DNA from: Polaribacter tangerinus
GTDB taxonomy: Bacteria > Bacteroidota > Bacteroidia > Flavobacteriales > Flavobacteriaceae
Direction of reading: 5' to 3'
Length of the DNA stretch: 64,000 nucleotides
Assembly: GCF_038024095.1 (NCBI RefSeq)
Contig: NZ_CP150668.1
Coordinates: 1,302,001 to 1,366,000, forward strand
Both the position numbers and the translations under genes were made by a program. Below the pieces are notes generated by a model that searched no databases, had not been told where the DNA came from, and worked only from the letters and a program-made list of their open reading frames with translations. This document shows, piece after piece, positions 52,272 through 60,496 of the stretch. How positions within the stretch are numbered: the first letter of the stretch is position 1; each line of letters starts with the position of its first letter.

Positions 52272-52994
52272 TTATTTTTTATATTTTACTAATAAGTCTA
52301 CTAATTGAATAGACGCATCTTCCATGTTGTTTACAATTCCATCAATTTTAGAAACAATGTAGTTGTAAAAAATTTGAAGAATAATCGCTACAATTAAACC
52401 AAATACTGTAGTTAATAAGGCTACTTTAATACCACCTGCTACTACGGCAGGAGAAATATCGTTTGCTACAGCAATATCGTTAAATGCTCCAATCATACCA
52501 ATTACAGTACCCATGAAACCTAACATTGGTGCTAGTGCGATAAACAAAGAAATCCAAGATACGTTCTTTTCTAAAAGTCCCATTTGAACTCCACCGTAAG
52601 ATACAACTGCTTTTTCAGCGGCATCTACACCTTCATCTACTCTGTCTAAACCTTGGTAAAAAATAGATGCAACTGGTCCTTTTGTATTTCTACAAACTTC
52701 TTTTGCTGCTTCTACGCCTCCTGAGCTTAATGCTTCATCTACACTTGCAACTAATTTCTTAGTATTGGTAGTGGCTAAGTTTAAATAAATAATTCTTTCT
52801 ATTGCAATCGCTAAACCTAAAATTAAGGCTACTAATACAATTCCCATAAATCCTGGGCCACCATCAATAAAATTCTCTTTTAAGATTTGGTGAAAAGTTT
52901 TTGCTTCTGCTGCTGCCTCTTGTGCAAACGTTGATTGAATAGCTCCAAAAAACATGAATCCTGTTACAGATAGGACATTTACTACTTTTTTCAT
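52272..52994 (-). CDS. ExbB/MotA/TolQ proton channel family protein
   Basis: A 240-residue protein with an N-terminal hydrophobic segment ending near AQEAAA, a second helix GIVLVALILGLAIAIERII, and the ExbB core with WISLFIALAPMLGFMGTVIGMIGAF and GGIKVALLTTVFGLIVAIILQI, the helices forming the ion channel with ExbD. The complex uses the proton motive force to power transport across the outer membrane. First gene of the operon; 234 bp of AT-rich sequence upstream contain a TATCTTTA near 53028-53035 on the minus strand as a weak -7 candidate. Confidence 0.95.
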   Translation of the reverse strand: MKKVVNVLSVTGFMFFGAIQSTFAQEAAAEAKTFHQILKENFIDGGPGFMGIVLVALILGLAIAIERIIYLNLATTNTKKLVASVDEALSSGGVEAAKEVCRNTKGPVASIFYQGLDRVDEGVDAAEKAVVSYGGVQMGLLEKNVSWISLFIALAPMLGFMGTVIGMIGAFNDIAVANDISPAVVAGGIKVALLTTVFGLIVAIILQIFYNYIVSKIDGIVNNMEDASIQLVDLLVKYKK

Positions 52995-53228
52995 CTTTGT
53001 TGTAATTAATTTTTAATAGTTATGGGTTAAAGATATAAATTTTCATTTCAAATAAACAACACATTTTTTTTATTTTAATTACCAAAGTATAAAAATACAA
53101 AACTGCTATTTATGTGATTTAAGATGGCAAGTAACAAAAAATAGTTGAACATTAAAAAAAAAATTTCATCTAATTTTATGAAAAATGGCTATTTATTTTT
53201 ATTACCTCCTCATTTATAACACAATAAA

Positions 53229-54266
53229 TTATCTATTGGTAAGCTCGCCTCGCATCGATTTATTAAAGTAACTCGAAAACTCGTCATCCGATAAATTTTC
53301 GCTTAAAAGATACATTAATTTAGCAATGGCAGTCTCTGTTGTAATGTCTAAACCACCAATTACCCCAATTTCTTTTAACCCCACACTTGTATCGTAATGA
53401 CCTAAAATAACGCTACCGCCAGAACATTGTGTTACATTTATAATTTTTATTCCTTTTTTAATAGCGTTTTTTAAAAGTGTTAAAAACCATTGTTCATTTG
53501 GTGCGTTTCCAGCGCCATAGGTTTCTAAAACAACGCCTTTTAAATTTTTTATTGATAATATTGATGCAACAACTGCCTGGGTAATTCCAGGAAACAGTTT
53601 TAAAATTACAACATTGGTTTCTAGTTTTTTTCTAACAATTAGTTTTTTTTGATAATTTTTAGGAACATACAAATGGTGTTCATTAAAATTTAAGTGCACA
53701 CCACTTTCTGCCAATGGCGGATAATTCATAGAGGCAAAAGCTTCGAAATGTTCTGCACTTATTTTTGTGGTTCTGTTGCCACGATACAATTTATATTCGA
53801 AATACAAACACACTTCGCAAATGATTGGTTGGCCGTTTTTACGAGCAGCTGCAATTTCTATAGAAGTAATTAAATTCTCTTTTGCATCGGTTCTTAAATC
53901 GCCAATAGGCAATTGAGAGCCTGTAAAAATAATAGGTTTTGTTAAGTTTTCTAGCATAAAACTTAGCGCAGAGGCTATGTAAGACATGGTATCGGAACCT
54001 GTTAAAACCACAAAACCATCAAACGTATCGTAATTATTTTCTATCATTTCGGCAATAGCCACGTAATAAGACGTATTCATATTAGAAGAATCTATAGGCT
54101 CTTTAAAAGAAATGCTTTTAATGGTACAATTTAATTGTTGTAACTCTGGTATTTTTTGTACAATCTGACTAAAATCAAATGCTTTTAAAGCATTTGTAGA
54201 ATAATCTTTTATCATACCAATAGTACCGCCTGTGTATATAATAAGAATAGTAGGTTTGTTTGTCAT
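53229..54266 (-). CDS. Type I (cytoplasmic) L-asparaginase
   Basis: A 345-residue enzyme that hydrolyses asparagine. YTGGTIGM supplies the first catalytic Thr; VLTGSDTMSY contains the second Thr and Asp; FTGSQLPIG and RTDAKENL are also family landmarks. There is no signal peptide, so this is the low-affinity cytoplasmic type. The gene stands alone between the ExbB operon and a divergent zinc metallopeptidase gene. Confidence 0.95.
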   Translation of the reverse strand: MTNKPTILIIYTGGTIGMIKDYSTNALKAFDFSQIVQKIPELQQLNCTIKSISFKEPIDSSNMNTSYYVAIAEMIENNYDTFDGFVVLTGSDTMSYIASALSFMLENLTKPIIFTGSQLPIGDLRTDAKENLITSIEIAAARKNGQPIICEVCLYFEYKLYRGNRTTKISAEHFEAFASMNYPPLAESGVHLNFNEHHLYVPKNYQKKLIVRKKLETNVVILKLFPGITQAVVASILSIKNLKGVVLETYGAGNAPNEQWFLTLLKNAIKKGIKIINVTQCSGGSVILGHYDTSVGLKEIGVIGGLDITTETAIAKLMYLLSENLSDDEFSSYFNKSMRGELTNR

Positions 54267-54414
54267 TTTGTCATTAAATTCTCTGAAACGAAATCATTTT
54301 CTTTTTAAAAAATCTGACAATCCTCAAATTTTTCATCAAAAAAATACATTGGAATAATTTATGTTGTAAATTTATCAAACAAAAACGACATACAATTTTA
54401 AAACTTTATAAATT

Positions 54415-55113
54415 ATGATGGGATTTTATATTTTAATTGGGGTAATTTCTTTAGTAAGTTGGTTGGTAAGCAATAAGCTAAAGAGTAAATTTAAAAAATA
54501 TTCTCAAGTGCATTTAAAAAATGGATTGAGTGGTGCAGAAATTGCCGAAAAAATGCTGGCAGACAATGGTATTTATGATGTAAAGGTAATTTCTACTCCG
54601 GGCATGCTTACCGATCATTATAATCCGCAGAACAAAACCGTAAACCTAAGTGAGGGAGTTTACAACCAAAGAAATGCGGCTGCGGCTGCAGTTGCTGCAC
54701 ATGAGTGTGGCCACGCAGTACAACATGCTACTGCTTACAACTACCTTACAATGCGTTCTCAATTGGTGCCAATTGTAAGCATTTCTTCTAAGTTTTCGCA
54801 ATGGTTGGTAATTGGCGGTTTAATTTTAGGTGCTGCCTCTAACGCTACAAGCATAGGTTTTTATATAGCCGTAGCTGGTTTAATTTTAATGGGTTTTGCC
54901 ACTTTATTTAGCTTTATAACACTTCCGGTAGAGTATGATGCTAGTAACCGAGCATTGGCTTGGCTAAAAAACAAAAATATGCTTACTAGAGAGGAGTTTG
55001 CAGGCTCTAAAGATGCACTTACATGGGCCGCTAGAACTTACTTGGTAGCTGCGCTTGGGTCTTTAGCAATGCTTTTGTATTGGGGGCTTCAGGTACTAGG
55101 AAATAGAGATTAG
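54415..55113 (+). CDS. Zinc-dependent membrane metallopeptidase (YugP-like)
   Basis: A 232-residue membrane protein. An N-terminal helix (4-19) precedes the zinc motif HECGH (His96, Glu97, His100) in AAVAAHECGHAVQH; further membrane helices lie at about 120-145, 148-170 and 205-225. The third ligand is probably Glu in LPVEYDAS. This is the DUF2268/YugP type peptidase; substrates are unknown. ATG at 54415 is preferred, although the next codon is also ATG. A terminator follows. Confidence 0.92.
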   Translation: MMGFYILIGVISLVSWLVSNKLKSKFKKYSQVHLKNGLSGAEIAEKMLADNGIYDVKVISTPGMLTDHYNPQNKTVNLSEGVYNQRNAAAAAVAAHECGHAVQHATAYNYLTMRSQLVPIVSISSKFSQWLVIGGLILGAASNATSIGFYIAVAGLILMGFATLFSFITLPVEYDASNRALAWLKNKNMLTREEFAGSKDALTWAARTYLVAALGSLAMLLYWGLQVLGNRD

Positions 55114-55179
55114 CATTGTAGATGTTTTTGATATTTTACCAATGGTTTTATAAAATTATTCGTGTAATTACATAACTTC

Positions 55180-55215
55180 AGACCTTTTAAGTTTTAAAAC
55201 TTAAAAGGTCTTTTT
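55180..55215 (+). terminator. Rho-independent terminator after the zinc metallopeptidase gene
   Basis: Sixteen perfect base pairs (55180-55195 with 55196-55211, arm AGACCTTTTAAGTTTT) followed by T residues; the inner A-T pairs will open to form the loop. The remaining 150 bp to the next gene show nothing I can name. Confidence 0.85.
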
Positions 55216-55361
55216 ATATAAGTAAATACTTCGATTATTTCGATGTCCCTTTTTATTACAGAAAACTTTTTGGCCTTTAAAAGCGTCTTCTTTTTTAACA
55301 AGACAAAATAATCGGTTTATCAGAAAATTAACCCAATTACACTGCTAAAATCTACAAATTG

Positions 55362-56456
55362 TTAAGGCTTAATAGTATGATTGGCATTAATTAAAAGTGG
55401 AATGCCCTTAGGGTAATTAGTGCCAGTAAAGCTACCTCCGTTTTCTCTCCAACGCTCGAATATCCATTCTTTGGATGCCGACCAAGAAAATTGGTATAGT
55501 ATCCTAGTAAAAATAGTGCTCTCTGTATCTGATACTATATCAGACACCCAAATATCTACGCTAGCTGTTGCCACAGGTTCATCTTCAGAGCTTCCTATGA
55601 TTACTACGCTATAAGATGCTGGTGCAATTTTTAAATTAGTTTCAACTTCACGAAACTCTTTTGAATTATCAGGCGATTTAAGGGCTACATCATCGGTAAA
55701 AATAGAATTTCCATCAGAATCTAAAATATCGTAATCATATACTTGCTCTGGTGGAGAGGCGCCTCCCGAATAACTACTCGGACCTGTAGTGGCTGTAACA
55801 AAAGCTAAACTTAGTCTTTCGGTAGAATTTGGATGTTTCGGTATAAACGCTTGGGTAAGGTGTACTTGTGCTGTTGGACCTTCTGGACCTTCCTCTCCTT
55901 GAGGTCCTTTTAAAGAATTTATAAAATCGATTTCAGTACCGGTATTTCCTAAATTTAACCATATTTGGTAGGCACTAAGTCCGTTTTCTCCATCTTTACC
56001 ATTTATACCGTCTAAACCAGGAGCACCTTTTTCTCCTTCAGGCCCAGGTAATTGACTTCCGCTCGTTTTAGCATACAACGCAAAAGGCACACTTAGCAAT
56101 TGACTAGTACCTGTTATGGTGTAATTGCTGCCTCCTGCCAAATCGGTCTCTGTTTTTATAAAATACGGACCTTGGCTCCAATCTATACTTGCAAAATTAT
56201 CGGTAGTAGTTCCGTTACCAATAGCAATGCTTAACAAACCATTGGTATTGGTAGTTGCTGCGTGGGTTTCTGTGTATACACTATTACCAGTAGCCGTACT
56301 TTGTAAAATACTTATTTGTACACCAACAGTAGTTTCTGCAACCAACTCTTGGTTGGCATTGCGTATTACAGCTTGGTAACTGATGCTTTCGGGAGCTTGG
56401 GTAAAACCAAATTGACTACATAAAGCTAACGCGATACATAAAATAATTTTTTTCAT
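55362..56456 (-). CDS. Secreted collagen-like protein
   Basis: A 364-residue protein from MKKIILCIALAL (the frame runs ten codons further upstream, but the signal peptide fixes this start). Signal peptide 1-19; a beta-rich domain to residue 132 that is identical to that of the DUF1566 protein upstream; then two collagen-like Gly-x-y runs at about 138-159 and 184-194, flanking a SAYQIWLNLGNTGTE segment typical of bacterial collagen-like proteins; and a C-terminal beta domain (200-364). There is no visible type IX sorting domain. It is likely an extracellular or surface protein. Role in adhesion is inferred only. Confidence 0.8.
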   Translation of the reverse strand: MKKIILCIALALCSQFGFTQAPESISYQAVIRNANQELVAETTVGVQISILQSTATGNSVYTETHAATTNTNGLLSIAIGNGTTTDNFASIDWSQGPYFIKTETDLAGGSNYTITGTSQLLSVPFALYAKTSGSQLPGPEGEKGAPGLDGINGKDGENGLSAYQIWLNLGNTGTEIDFINSLKGPQGEEGPEGPTAQVHLTQAFIPKHPNSTERLSLAFVTATTGPSSYSGGASPPEQVYDYDILDSDGNSIFTDDVALKSPDNSKEFREVETNLKIAPASYSVVIIGSSEDEPVATASVDIWVSDIVSDTESTIFTRILYQFSWSASKEWIFERWRENGGSFTGTNYPKGIPLLINANHTIKP

Positions 56457-56479
56457 AGGTATGGGGTTGTTAATTTTTA
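56064..56479. repeat. Copy 1 of a 416-bp direct repeat
   Basis: This segment covers the first 132 codons and 23 bp of leader of the collagen-like gene. It matches 57750-58165 with six substitutions, five of them synonymous and one in the leader. The encoded 132 residues are identical, which implies a recent duplication or ongoing gene conversion. Confidence 0.95.
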
Positions 56480-56481
56480 GC

Positions 56482-56516
56482 AACAACCTTATAGACTATT
56501 AATCTATAAGGTTGTT
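56482..56516 (-). terminator. Strong hairpin between the DUF1566 and collagen-like genes
   Basis: Fourteen perfect base pairs (arm AACAACCTTATAGA at 56482-56495 with 56503-56516) and a 7-nt loop in the gap between the two genes. On the minus strand no T run follows, so it may be a partial terminator or an mRNA-stabilising or processing element rather than a full stop. Confidence 0.45.
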
Positions 56517-56537
56517 TATAATTTTTACCGAAAGAAA

Positions 56538-57311
56538 TTAAAACTTTCTTACTGCTCTAATACGGTAACTATTACTTTTAGAAAGTTTTTCAAACTTTCC
56601 AGTAGTTGGGTTTGATGCCCATGCTAAATCATTTGAAACCGTTGTAACAGACCAATAAAACTCATTTGAAAACGTAAGTTTATCTTTAACTCTACCATCT
56701 CTAAATGAGCTAAGCAAGTCTTTAGATGGTAATAACCAATCTGAATACCCGTTAAACGTCCAATCTGCACAAATTTTAGCTGCAATACCACTTGTTGTAC
56801 ATCCTGCAAGTAGAGCCGTATTTTGTGATTTAGTGCTACTATGAGTACCACCAGTAATCATATTCGAGATACTTGTACCTGCACATCCCCATGGTGCAGA
56901 AACCCCAATATCTTCGGTAGCAGCAACATAGCCATGAAATTGATTTTCTATATAGTCATCATTATAAGGCTGTGCTATGTATGTAATAATACCTCCTGCG
57001 TGGGTATCTCCAATTCCTAAAGAGTAAGTTTTCTCAGATATAATATCTGCATTAGGAGAAATAAATTTATCATTTATGATCAAACGAAAATAATAACGGG
57101 TATCGCTTTTTAAATTCGTTAGATTTAATTGAAAACTATTATAATTGTTAAATTCATCGAGATTTAAATTTGAAACCTCAGAATTAGATGGAATTGGGTT
57201 TGAACTGGTAGAATACAATAATGCTAACGAAGTAACATTGGGGTCTAATTGATAATCAAAGCTTTTTGTTTTAACTTCAATTTCTAGTTCATTTTTATAA
57301 ATCTGTTGCAT
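56538..57311 (-). CDS. DUF1566 C-terminal half (downstream of in-frame stop)
   Basis: 257 residues if translated from the ATG at 57311. The first ~90 residues look like a fibronectin type III-type module (SLALLYSTSSNPIP, TRYYFRLIIND). The rest is a DUF1566 (Lcl C-terminal) domain: IGDTHAGGIITYIAQPYND, YGYVAATE-like FHGYVAATEDIG, NGYSDWLLPSKDLL and the final YRIRAVRKF. Such domains occur at the end of secreted proteins. Without the upstream half it would be retained in the cytoplasm, so it most likely belongs to a broken gene. Confidence 0.75.
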   Translation of the reverse strand: MQQIYKNELEIEVKTKSFDYQLDPNVTSLALLYSTSSNPIPSNSEVSNLNLDEFNNYNSFQLNLTNLKSDTRYYFRLIINDKFISPNADIISEKTYSLGIGDTHAGGIITYIAQPYNDDYIENQFHGYVAATEDIGVSAPWGCAGTSISNMITGGTHSSTKSQNTALLAGCTTSGIAAKICADWTFNGYSDWLLPSKDLLSSFRDGRVKDKLTFSNEFYWSVTTVSNDLAWASNPTTGKFEKLSKSNSYRIRAVRKF

Positions 57312-57338
57312 TTCTAATGATAACTCATTATAAACACT

Positions 57339-58142
57339 TTAATAACCGTATGCTACCAAATTATTAAGAGAATTACCGCTATTAGACCAACTAGGCACGC
57401 CTTCACTAACAGAAAGTGTGCTCGAATTATCTCCAACGGGCAACAACTCCCAAGCACTGCCATTCCAAGTTAGCAAATCGCCTTTTTTGGTACCAGCTGG
57501 TATTTGCACCATATTGTTTATGGTAGCTTGTAGGTTGGTAATAGTTGTATTTAGTGTAGAAATCTCTGCTTTTACTGTTGTAATTTCGGTATTCGCTTCA
57601 GTAATTTTGGTGCTGTTAGCTGAAATACTATTCGTATTAACAAGAATTGCAGCTGCGTTTGTAGCAATCCCAGAAATATCTTGATCGCCAGTATTTGTGC
57701 CCGATAAATTGCTAAGGTTTACTTCATCTTGTGTACTTACAGAGGCTACCGTTTTAGCATACAACGCAAAAGGCACACTTAGCAATTGACTAGTACCTGT
57801 TATGGTGTAATTGCTGCCTCCTGCCAAATCGGTCTCCGTTTTTATAAAATACGGACCTTGGCTCCAATCTATGCTTGCAAAATTATCGGTAGTAGTTCCG
57901 TTACCAATAGCAATGCTTAACAAACCATTGGTATTGGTAGTCGCTGCGTGGGTTTCTGTGTATACACTATTACCAGTAGCCGTACTTTGTAAAATACTTA
58001 TTTGTACACCAACAGTAGTTTCTGCAACCAACTCTTGGTTGGCATTGCGTATTACAGCTTGGTAACTGATGCTTTCTGGAGCTTGGGTAAAACCAAATTG
58101 ACTACATAAAGCTAACGCTATACATAAAATAATTTTTTTCAT
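57339..58142 (-). CDS. DUF1566 protein N-terminal half (signal peptide and head domain)
   Basis: 267 residues: signal peptide 1-19, the head domain (to residue 132) identical to the one of the collagen-like protein, then NLSNLSGTNTGDQDISG and a heptad-like, Asn/Ser-rich coiled-coil segment (IATNAAAILVNTNSISANSTKI and onwards), ending with GDLLTWNGSAWELLPVGDN, a motif that normally precedes a C-terminal module. It stops abruptly at VAYGY. It follows the small type IX sorted protein gene by 13 bp, so the two are probably co-transcribed. Confidence 0.8.
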   Translation of the reverse strand: MKKIILCIALALCSQFGFTQAPESISYQAVIRNANQELVAETTVGVQISILQSTATGNSVYTETHAATTNTNGLLSIAIGNGTTTDNFASIDWSQGPYFIKTETDLAGGSNYTITGTSQLLSVPFALYAKTVASVSTQDEVNLSNLSGTNTGDQDISGIATNAAAILVNTNSISANSTKITEANTEITTVKAEISTLNTTITNLQATINNMVQIPAGTKKGDLLTWNGSAWELLPVGDNSSTLSVSEGVPSWSNSGNSLNNLVAYGY

Positions 58143-58165
58143 AGGTATGTGGTTGTTAATTTTTA
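57750..58165. repeat. Copy 2 of a 416-bp direct repeat
   Basis: Partner of 56064-56479. It covers the first 132 codons and leader of the DUF1566 gene and differs by six bases. The repeat reaches into the last codons of the preceding type IX sorted gene (58156-58165). Confidence 0.95.
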
Positions 58166-58632
58166 ATAATTTTAAATGCTTTTACGATGTTATTTTTGTG
58201 TATTATTTTAATAAAATATACAGATGGGGAAAGCTTAAAAAAAGGGATAGTTGTTTTTAAACTAGTTATATTTTCTTTAAAAATTCGCTTACCTTGAATA
58301 TCATAAACCTGATACTTTAAATCGTTTATTTTTCCATCGTTTACAGACAAAGTGATATTATTAGTAGTAGGATTTGGAAAAACAGCCATAGAAACGCTTG
58401 GCAATACATGTTCTGTACTTAGTGTTTTTATCATATAGCTCTGCTGCACACCTTGTGTAATAGCCCCTAAACTACTAGTAATTGAAGAATACACGGGTAT
58501 ACCTACTGAGTAGGTAATTGTACCACCACTTCCGGTAGCAATACCGCCAGAGTTAACGGTGGCTTGTTGAGCTTGTACTGTAAAACATACAGTGACAAAT
58601 AATAAGGATAGGGCGCTTGTTATTAATTTCAT
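58156..58632 (-). CDS. Small type IX secretion cargo protein
   Basis: A 158-residue protein with a Sec signal peptide (1-21, cleavage near VQAQQA) and only about 50 residues of mature sequence before the sorting domain; this part includes GGIATGSGGTITYSVGIPVY and QGVQQSYMI, seen in many flavobacterial surface proteins. The C-terminal 80 residues form a type A type IX sorting domain (SMAVFPNPTTNNITLSV, YDIQGKRIF, LSPSVYFIKI). It is the first gene of the surface-protein locus and is preceded by a promoter with direct repeats upstream. Confidence 0.9.
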   Translation of the reverse strand: MKLITSALSLLFVTVCFTVQAQQATVNSGGIATGSGGTITYSVGIPVYSSITSSLGAITQGVQQSYMIKTLSTEHVLPSVSMAVFPNPTTNNITLSVNDGKINDLKYQVYDIQGKRIFKENITSLKTTIPFFKLSPSVYFIKIIHKNNIVKAFKIIKN

Positions 58633-58806
58633 TCCTTTTTTATATTAATTTTTTACTTCTCTATTGTATAAAGAATCCGGTTAGTTTTATTAAACAATAA
58701 ACTAGCGTATTATAATATTAGGGAATGAAACTTACTTCATTAGTTTGTAAAAGCTACCGATTGAAAAAAATAACTTGTAAAACTAATCTGTAAATTAATC
58801 TTACCA

Positions 58807-58839
58807 CAAAGATAGGTAAATAGTTGTTATACAAACAAA
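58807..58839 (-). promoter_or_regulatory. Promoter of the surface-protein operon
   Basis: On the minus strand TATCTTTG (58807-58814) is a -7 box, with two TTTG tetramers at 58832-58839 placed 17 and 21 bp upstream, around the usual 19 bp. Transcription would start near 58800, leaving a leader of about 168 bases before the first gene. Confidence 0.55.
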
Positions 58840-58844
58840 AACGT

Positions 58845-58875
58845 GTTAGCATTTTGTTAGCATTTTGTTAGCATA
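58845..58875. repeat. Three direct repeats at 11-bp intervals upstream of the surface-protein promoter
   Basis: GTTAGCATTTT occurs twice in tandem (58845-58855, 58856-58866) and a third, partial copy GTTAGCATA follows. The spacing is about one DNA helical turn and the block ends just upstream of the -33 region, a position typical of activator sites. The rest of the 298-bp gap (58633-58930) shows only the promoter. Confidence 0.6.
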
Positions 58876-58930
58876 GCTGAAAAAAGAACTTCGAAAACTT
58901 TCGAGGAAAAGTAGCGGGAAAAATAATGTT

Positions 58931-60316
58931 TTACAAAAATTTTCTAACAATATCGTGAAGTGCTTCGGCACTATTACAGCCTACTTTTTTGATAAACCTA
59001 TTTTTTGCAACCCTAAAAGAACCACTAGTCATCGTAAGTACTTCGGCACTTTCTTTTGTAGATAATCCTAAAATGATACAGTAAATAATTTGTATTTCTC
59101 TATGAGATAAATCTTTCTGCCATTGATGGATATTATATTTTAAATTCGGAAAATCTTTGTCTAATTCTTGAAATAATTTTAATGAAATTTCTGGTTTAGC
59201 ATTGGTTTGAAGAATATAATTCGATTTTATAAATTTATTTTTTACTGATTTTAATTTTTGTTGTTGTATTTCTAATTTCTTTTGAACCTCATAGAGCTGT
59301 TTATAGTAATTTTTTGCCATTTTATCTTTTTTTAATAGATAAAACAACAATAAAATAAGTAGTATCGAGGCTACTATAATCGTGTATAAAAGGTTGGTTT
59401 TTAATTGCGTGTTTTTTTCTGTAACACTCGTTTTCTCGAGCATAATTTTACCTAATTGAGACATCATTTTTCGATACAAATCATTATGAAAATATTTTGT
59501 ACTGTCTCTTACTTTTTCAGAATCGCTTACTACCTTTTTTATCTCTTCCATAGTCATATAATTGCTATAGTTTTTTAATACGTTTTCGTATAAATTTAAG
59601 GCATAGGAATAGTTTTTATTATCCGAATATAATTTTGCTGCAGTAAGATAGTGGGCTACAACCACTTCTGGTTGTTCATTTGTATTGTCTTTTACAAAAC
59701 CTAAAACCTTATTATAGTCTGCCGTAGTCCAATTGTACAAACTATCCTTAAAATAATGTAACTGGGGTAGTAAGGCTATTGCTTTGGGCAAGTTATTTGC
59801 TTTGGCGTATGCCATTGCAGCATTTGCACTGCTTTGTACCAAATCTACTGGTCTAAAACCGGAACAGTTTTCGGTAACTACTTTAAATTCTTCGTATGCT
59901 TGTATGGCTTCTTTATACGACTTGTTATAAAGGCTTATAGCGATATAATTATTAATAATACCAATTTTTAGAGCTATATGATCTGAAAAACAAAGGTCTT
60001 TAAAAATAATTTTTTTGTAATTATTGTAATACTTAAAAGACACCTCTTTGGCTTTGCCAATACCCGCAACTGTAATGAGTTTTTTTAATGAAAACAATAA
60101 CAACGAATCTTTCTTCGGATATGAAGCGGATAGTTGGGCTGTTATTTCTACTGCTTTTTGGTATGAAACAATACTCTCTGCGTAATTACCTGCTTTATAA
60201 CTTGTATTTCCATCTTTTAATTGCTGTGTAACAGTGGTAATTTGAGCACTTAAAAGTACAGAGTTTAAACATAATAATAGTCCAAAAATAGGGGATAGCA
60301 ATTTAATTCTTTTCAT
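58931..60316 (-). CDS. TPR-containing membrane regulator with LuxR-type HTH
   Basis: A 461-residue protein with a signal peptide (1-25), a TPR/helical sensor region (about 30-290, including LKDGNTSYKAGNYAESIVSYQ and YALNLYENVLKNYSN), a single membrane helix (LLYTIIVASILLILLLFYLL), a short coiled coil, and a cytoplasmic LuxR-type DNA-binding domain at the end (LSHREIQIIYCIILGLSTKESAEVL). This architecture is common in Bacteroidota and links an envelope signal to transcription. It is encoded directly upstream of the surface-protein operon, which makes that operon a likely target (inference). Confidence 0.88.
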   Translation of the reverse strand: MKRIKLLSPIFGLLLCLNSVLLSAQITTVTQQLKDGNTSYKAGNYAESIVSYQKAVEITAQLSASYPKKDSLLLFSLKKLITVAGIGKAKEVSFKYYNNYKKIIFKDLCFSDHIALKIGIINNYIAISLYNKSYKEAIQAYEEFKVVTENCSGFRPVDLVQSSANAAMAYAKANNLPKAIALLPQLHYFKDSLYNWTTADYNKVLGFVKDNTNEQPEVVVAHYLTAAKLYSDNKNYSYALNLYENVLKNYSNYMTMEEIKKVVSDSEKVRDSTKYFHNDLYRKMMSQLGKIMLEKTSVTEKNTQLKTNLLYTIIVASILLILLLFYLLKKDKMAKNYYKQLYEVQKKLEIQQQKLKSVKNKFIKSNYILQTNAKPEISLKLFQELDKDFPNLKYNIHQWQKDLSHREIQIIYCIILGLSTKESAEVLTMTSGSFRVAKNRFIKKVGCNSAEALHDIVRKFL

Positions 60317-60358
60317 TTATGAGTATTTATAAATAAGTATACTTCTTTTCTTTTTTAA

Positions 60359-60366
60359 CAAAAATA
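60359..60366 (-). promoter_or_regulatory. -7 box of the TPR-LuxR gene
   Basis: TATTTTTG on the minus strand, 42 bp upstream of the start codon. No clear TTTG at -33. Confidence 0.4.
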
Positions 60367-60416
60367 TTGATTTTTTTTACATTGGCATGAAAAACAATTA
60401 TTTGTGGCAACTTTTT

Positions 60417-60457
60417 AAAAAAAATACACCTTTTCGAGAGTACGAAAAGGTGTATTT
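60417..60457 (-). terminator. Rho-independent terminator of lepA
   Basis: Fifteen perfect base pairs (60422-60436 with 60443-60457, arm AAATACACCTTTTCG) with a 6-nt loop, followed on the minus strand by eight T residues, 40 bp after the lepA stop codon. Confidence 0.85.
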
Positions 60458-60496
60458 CAAAAAAATTAAAAAATTTCTTACTTAGAGTATGTATTG

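Larger units (their letters stand above)
56538..58142 (-). pseudogene. DUF1566 surface protein gene interrupted by one in-frame TAA
   Basis: The two adjacent open frames 57339-58142 and 56538-57311 are in the same reading frame. Only one stop codon (TAA at 57339-57341) separates them: after it the frame continues S-V-Y-N-E-L-S-L-E into the ATG of the second. Joined, they make a 534-codon gene with signal peptide, head domain, coiled-coil-like segment, fibronectin-like linker and a C-terminal DUF1566 domain. The second part alone has no signal peptide and no convincing ribosome site. A nonsense mutation, a sequencing error, or read-through are all possible. Confidence 0.75.

Noticed and set aside
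57418..58065. Plus-strand frames of 84-88 residues antisense to the DUF1566 and collagen-like genes
   Set aside because: They occur at matching positions only because of the 416-bp duplication; they are opposite to well-supported coding sequence.
55362..60316. The surface-protein locus as a recent horizontal insertion (genomic island)
   Set aside because: No integrase, IS element, tRNA junction or terminal repeat flanks it, and base use looks like the rest of the window, so transfer cannot be supported.
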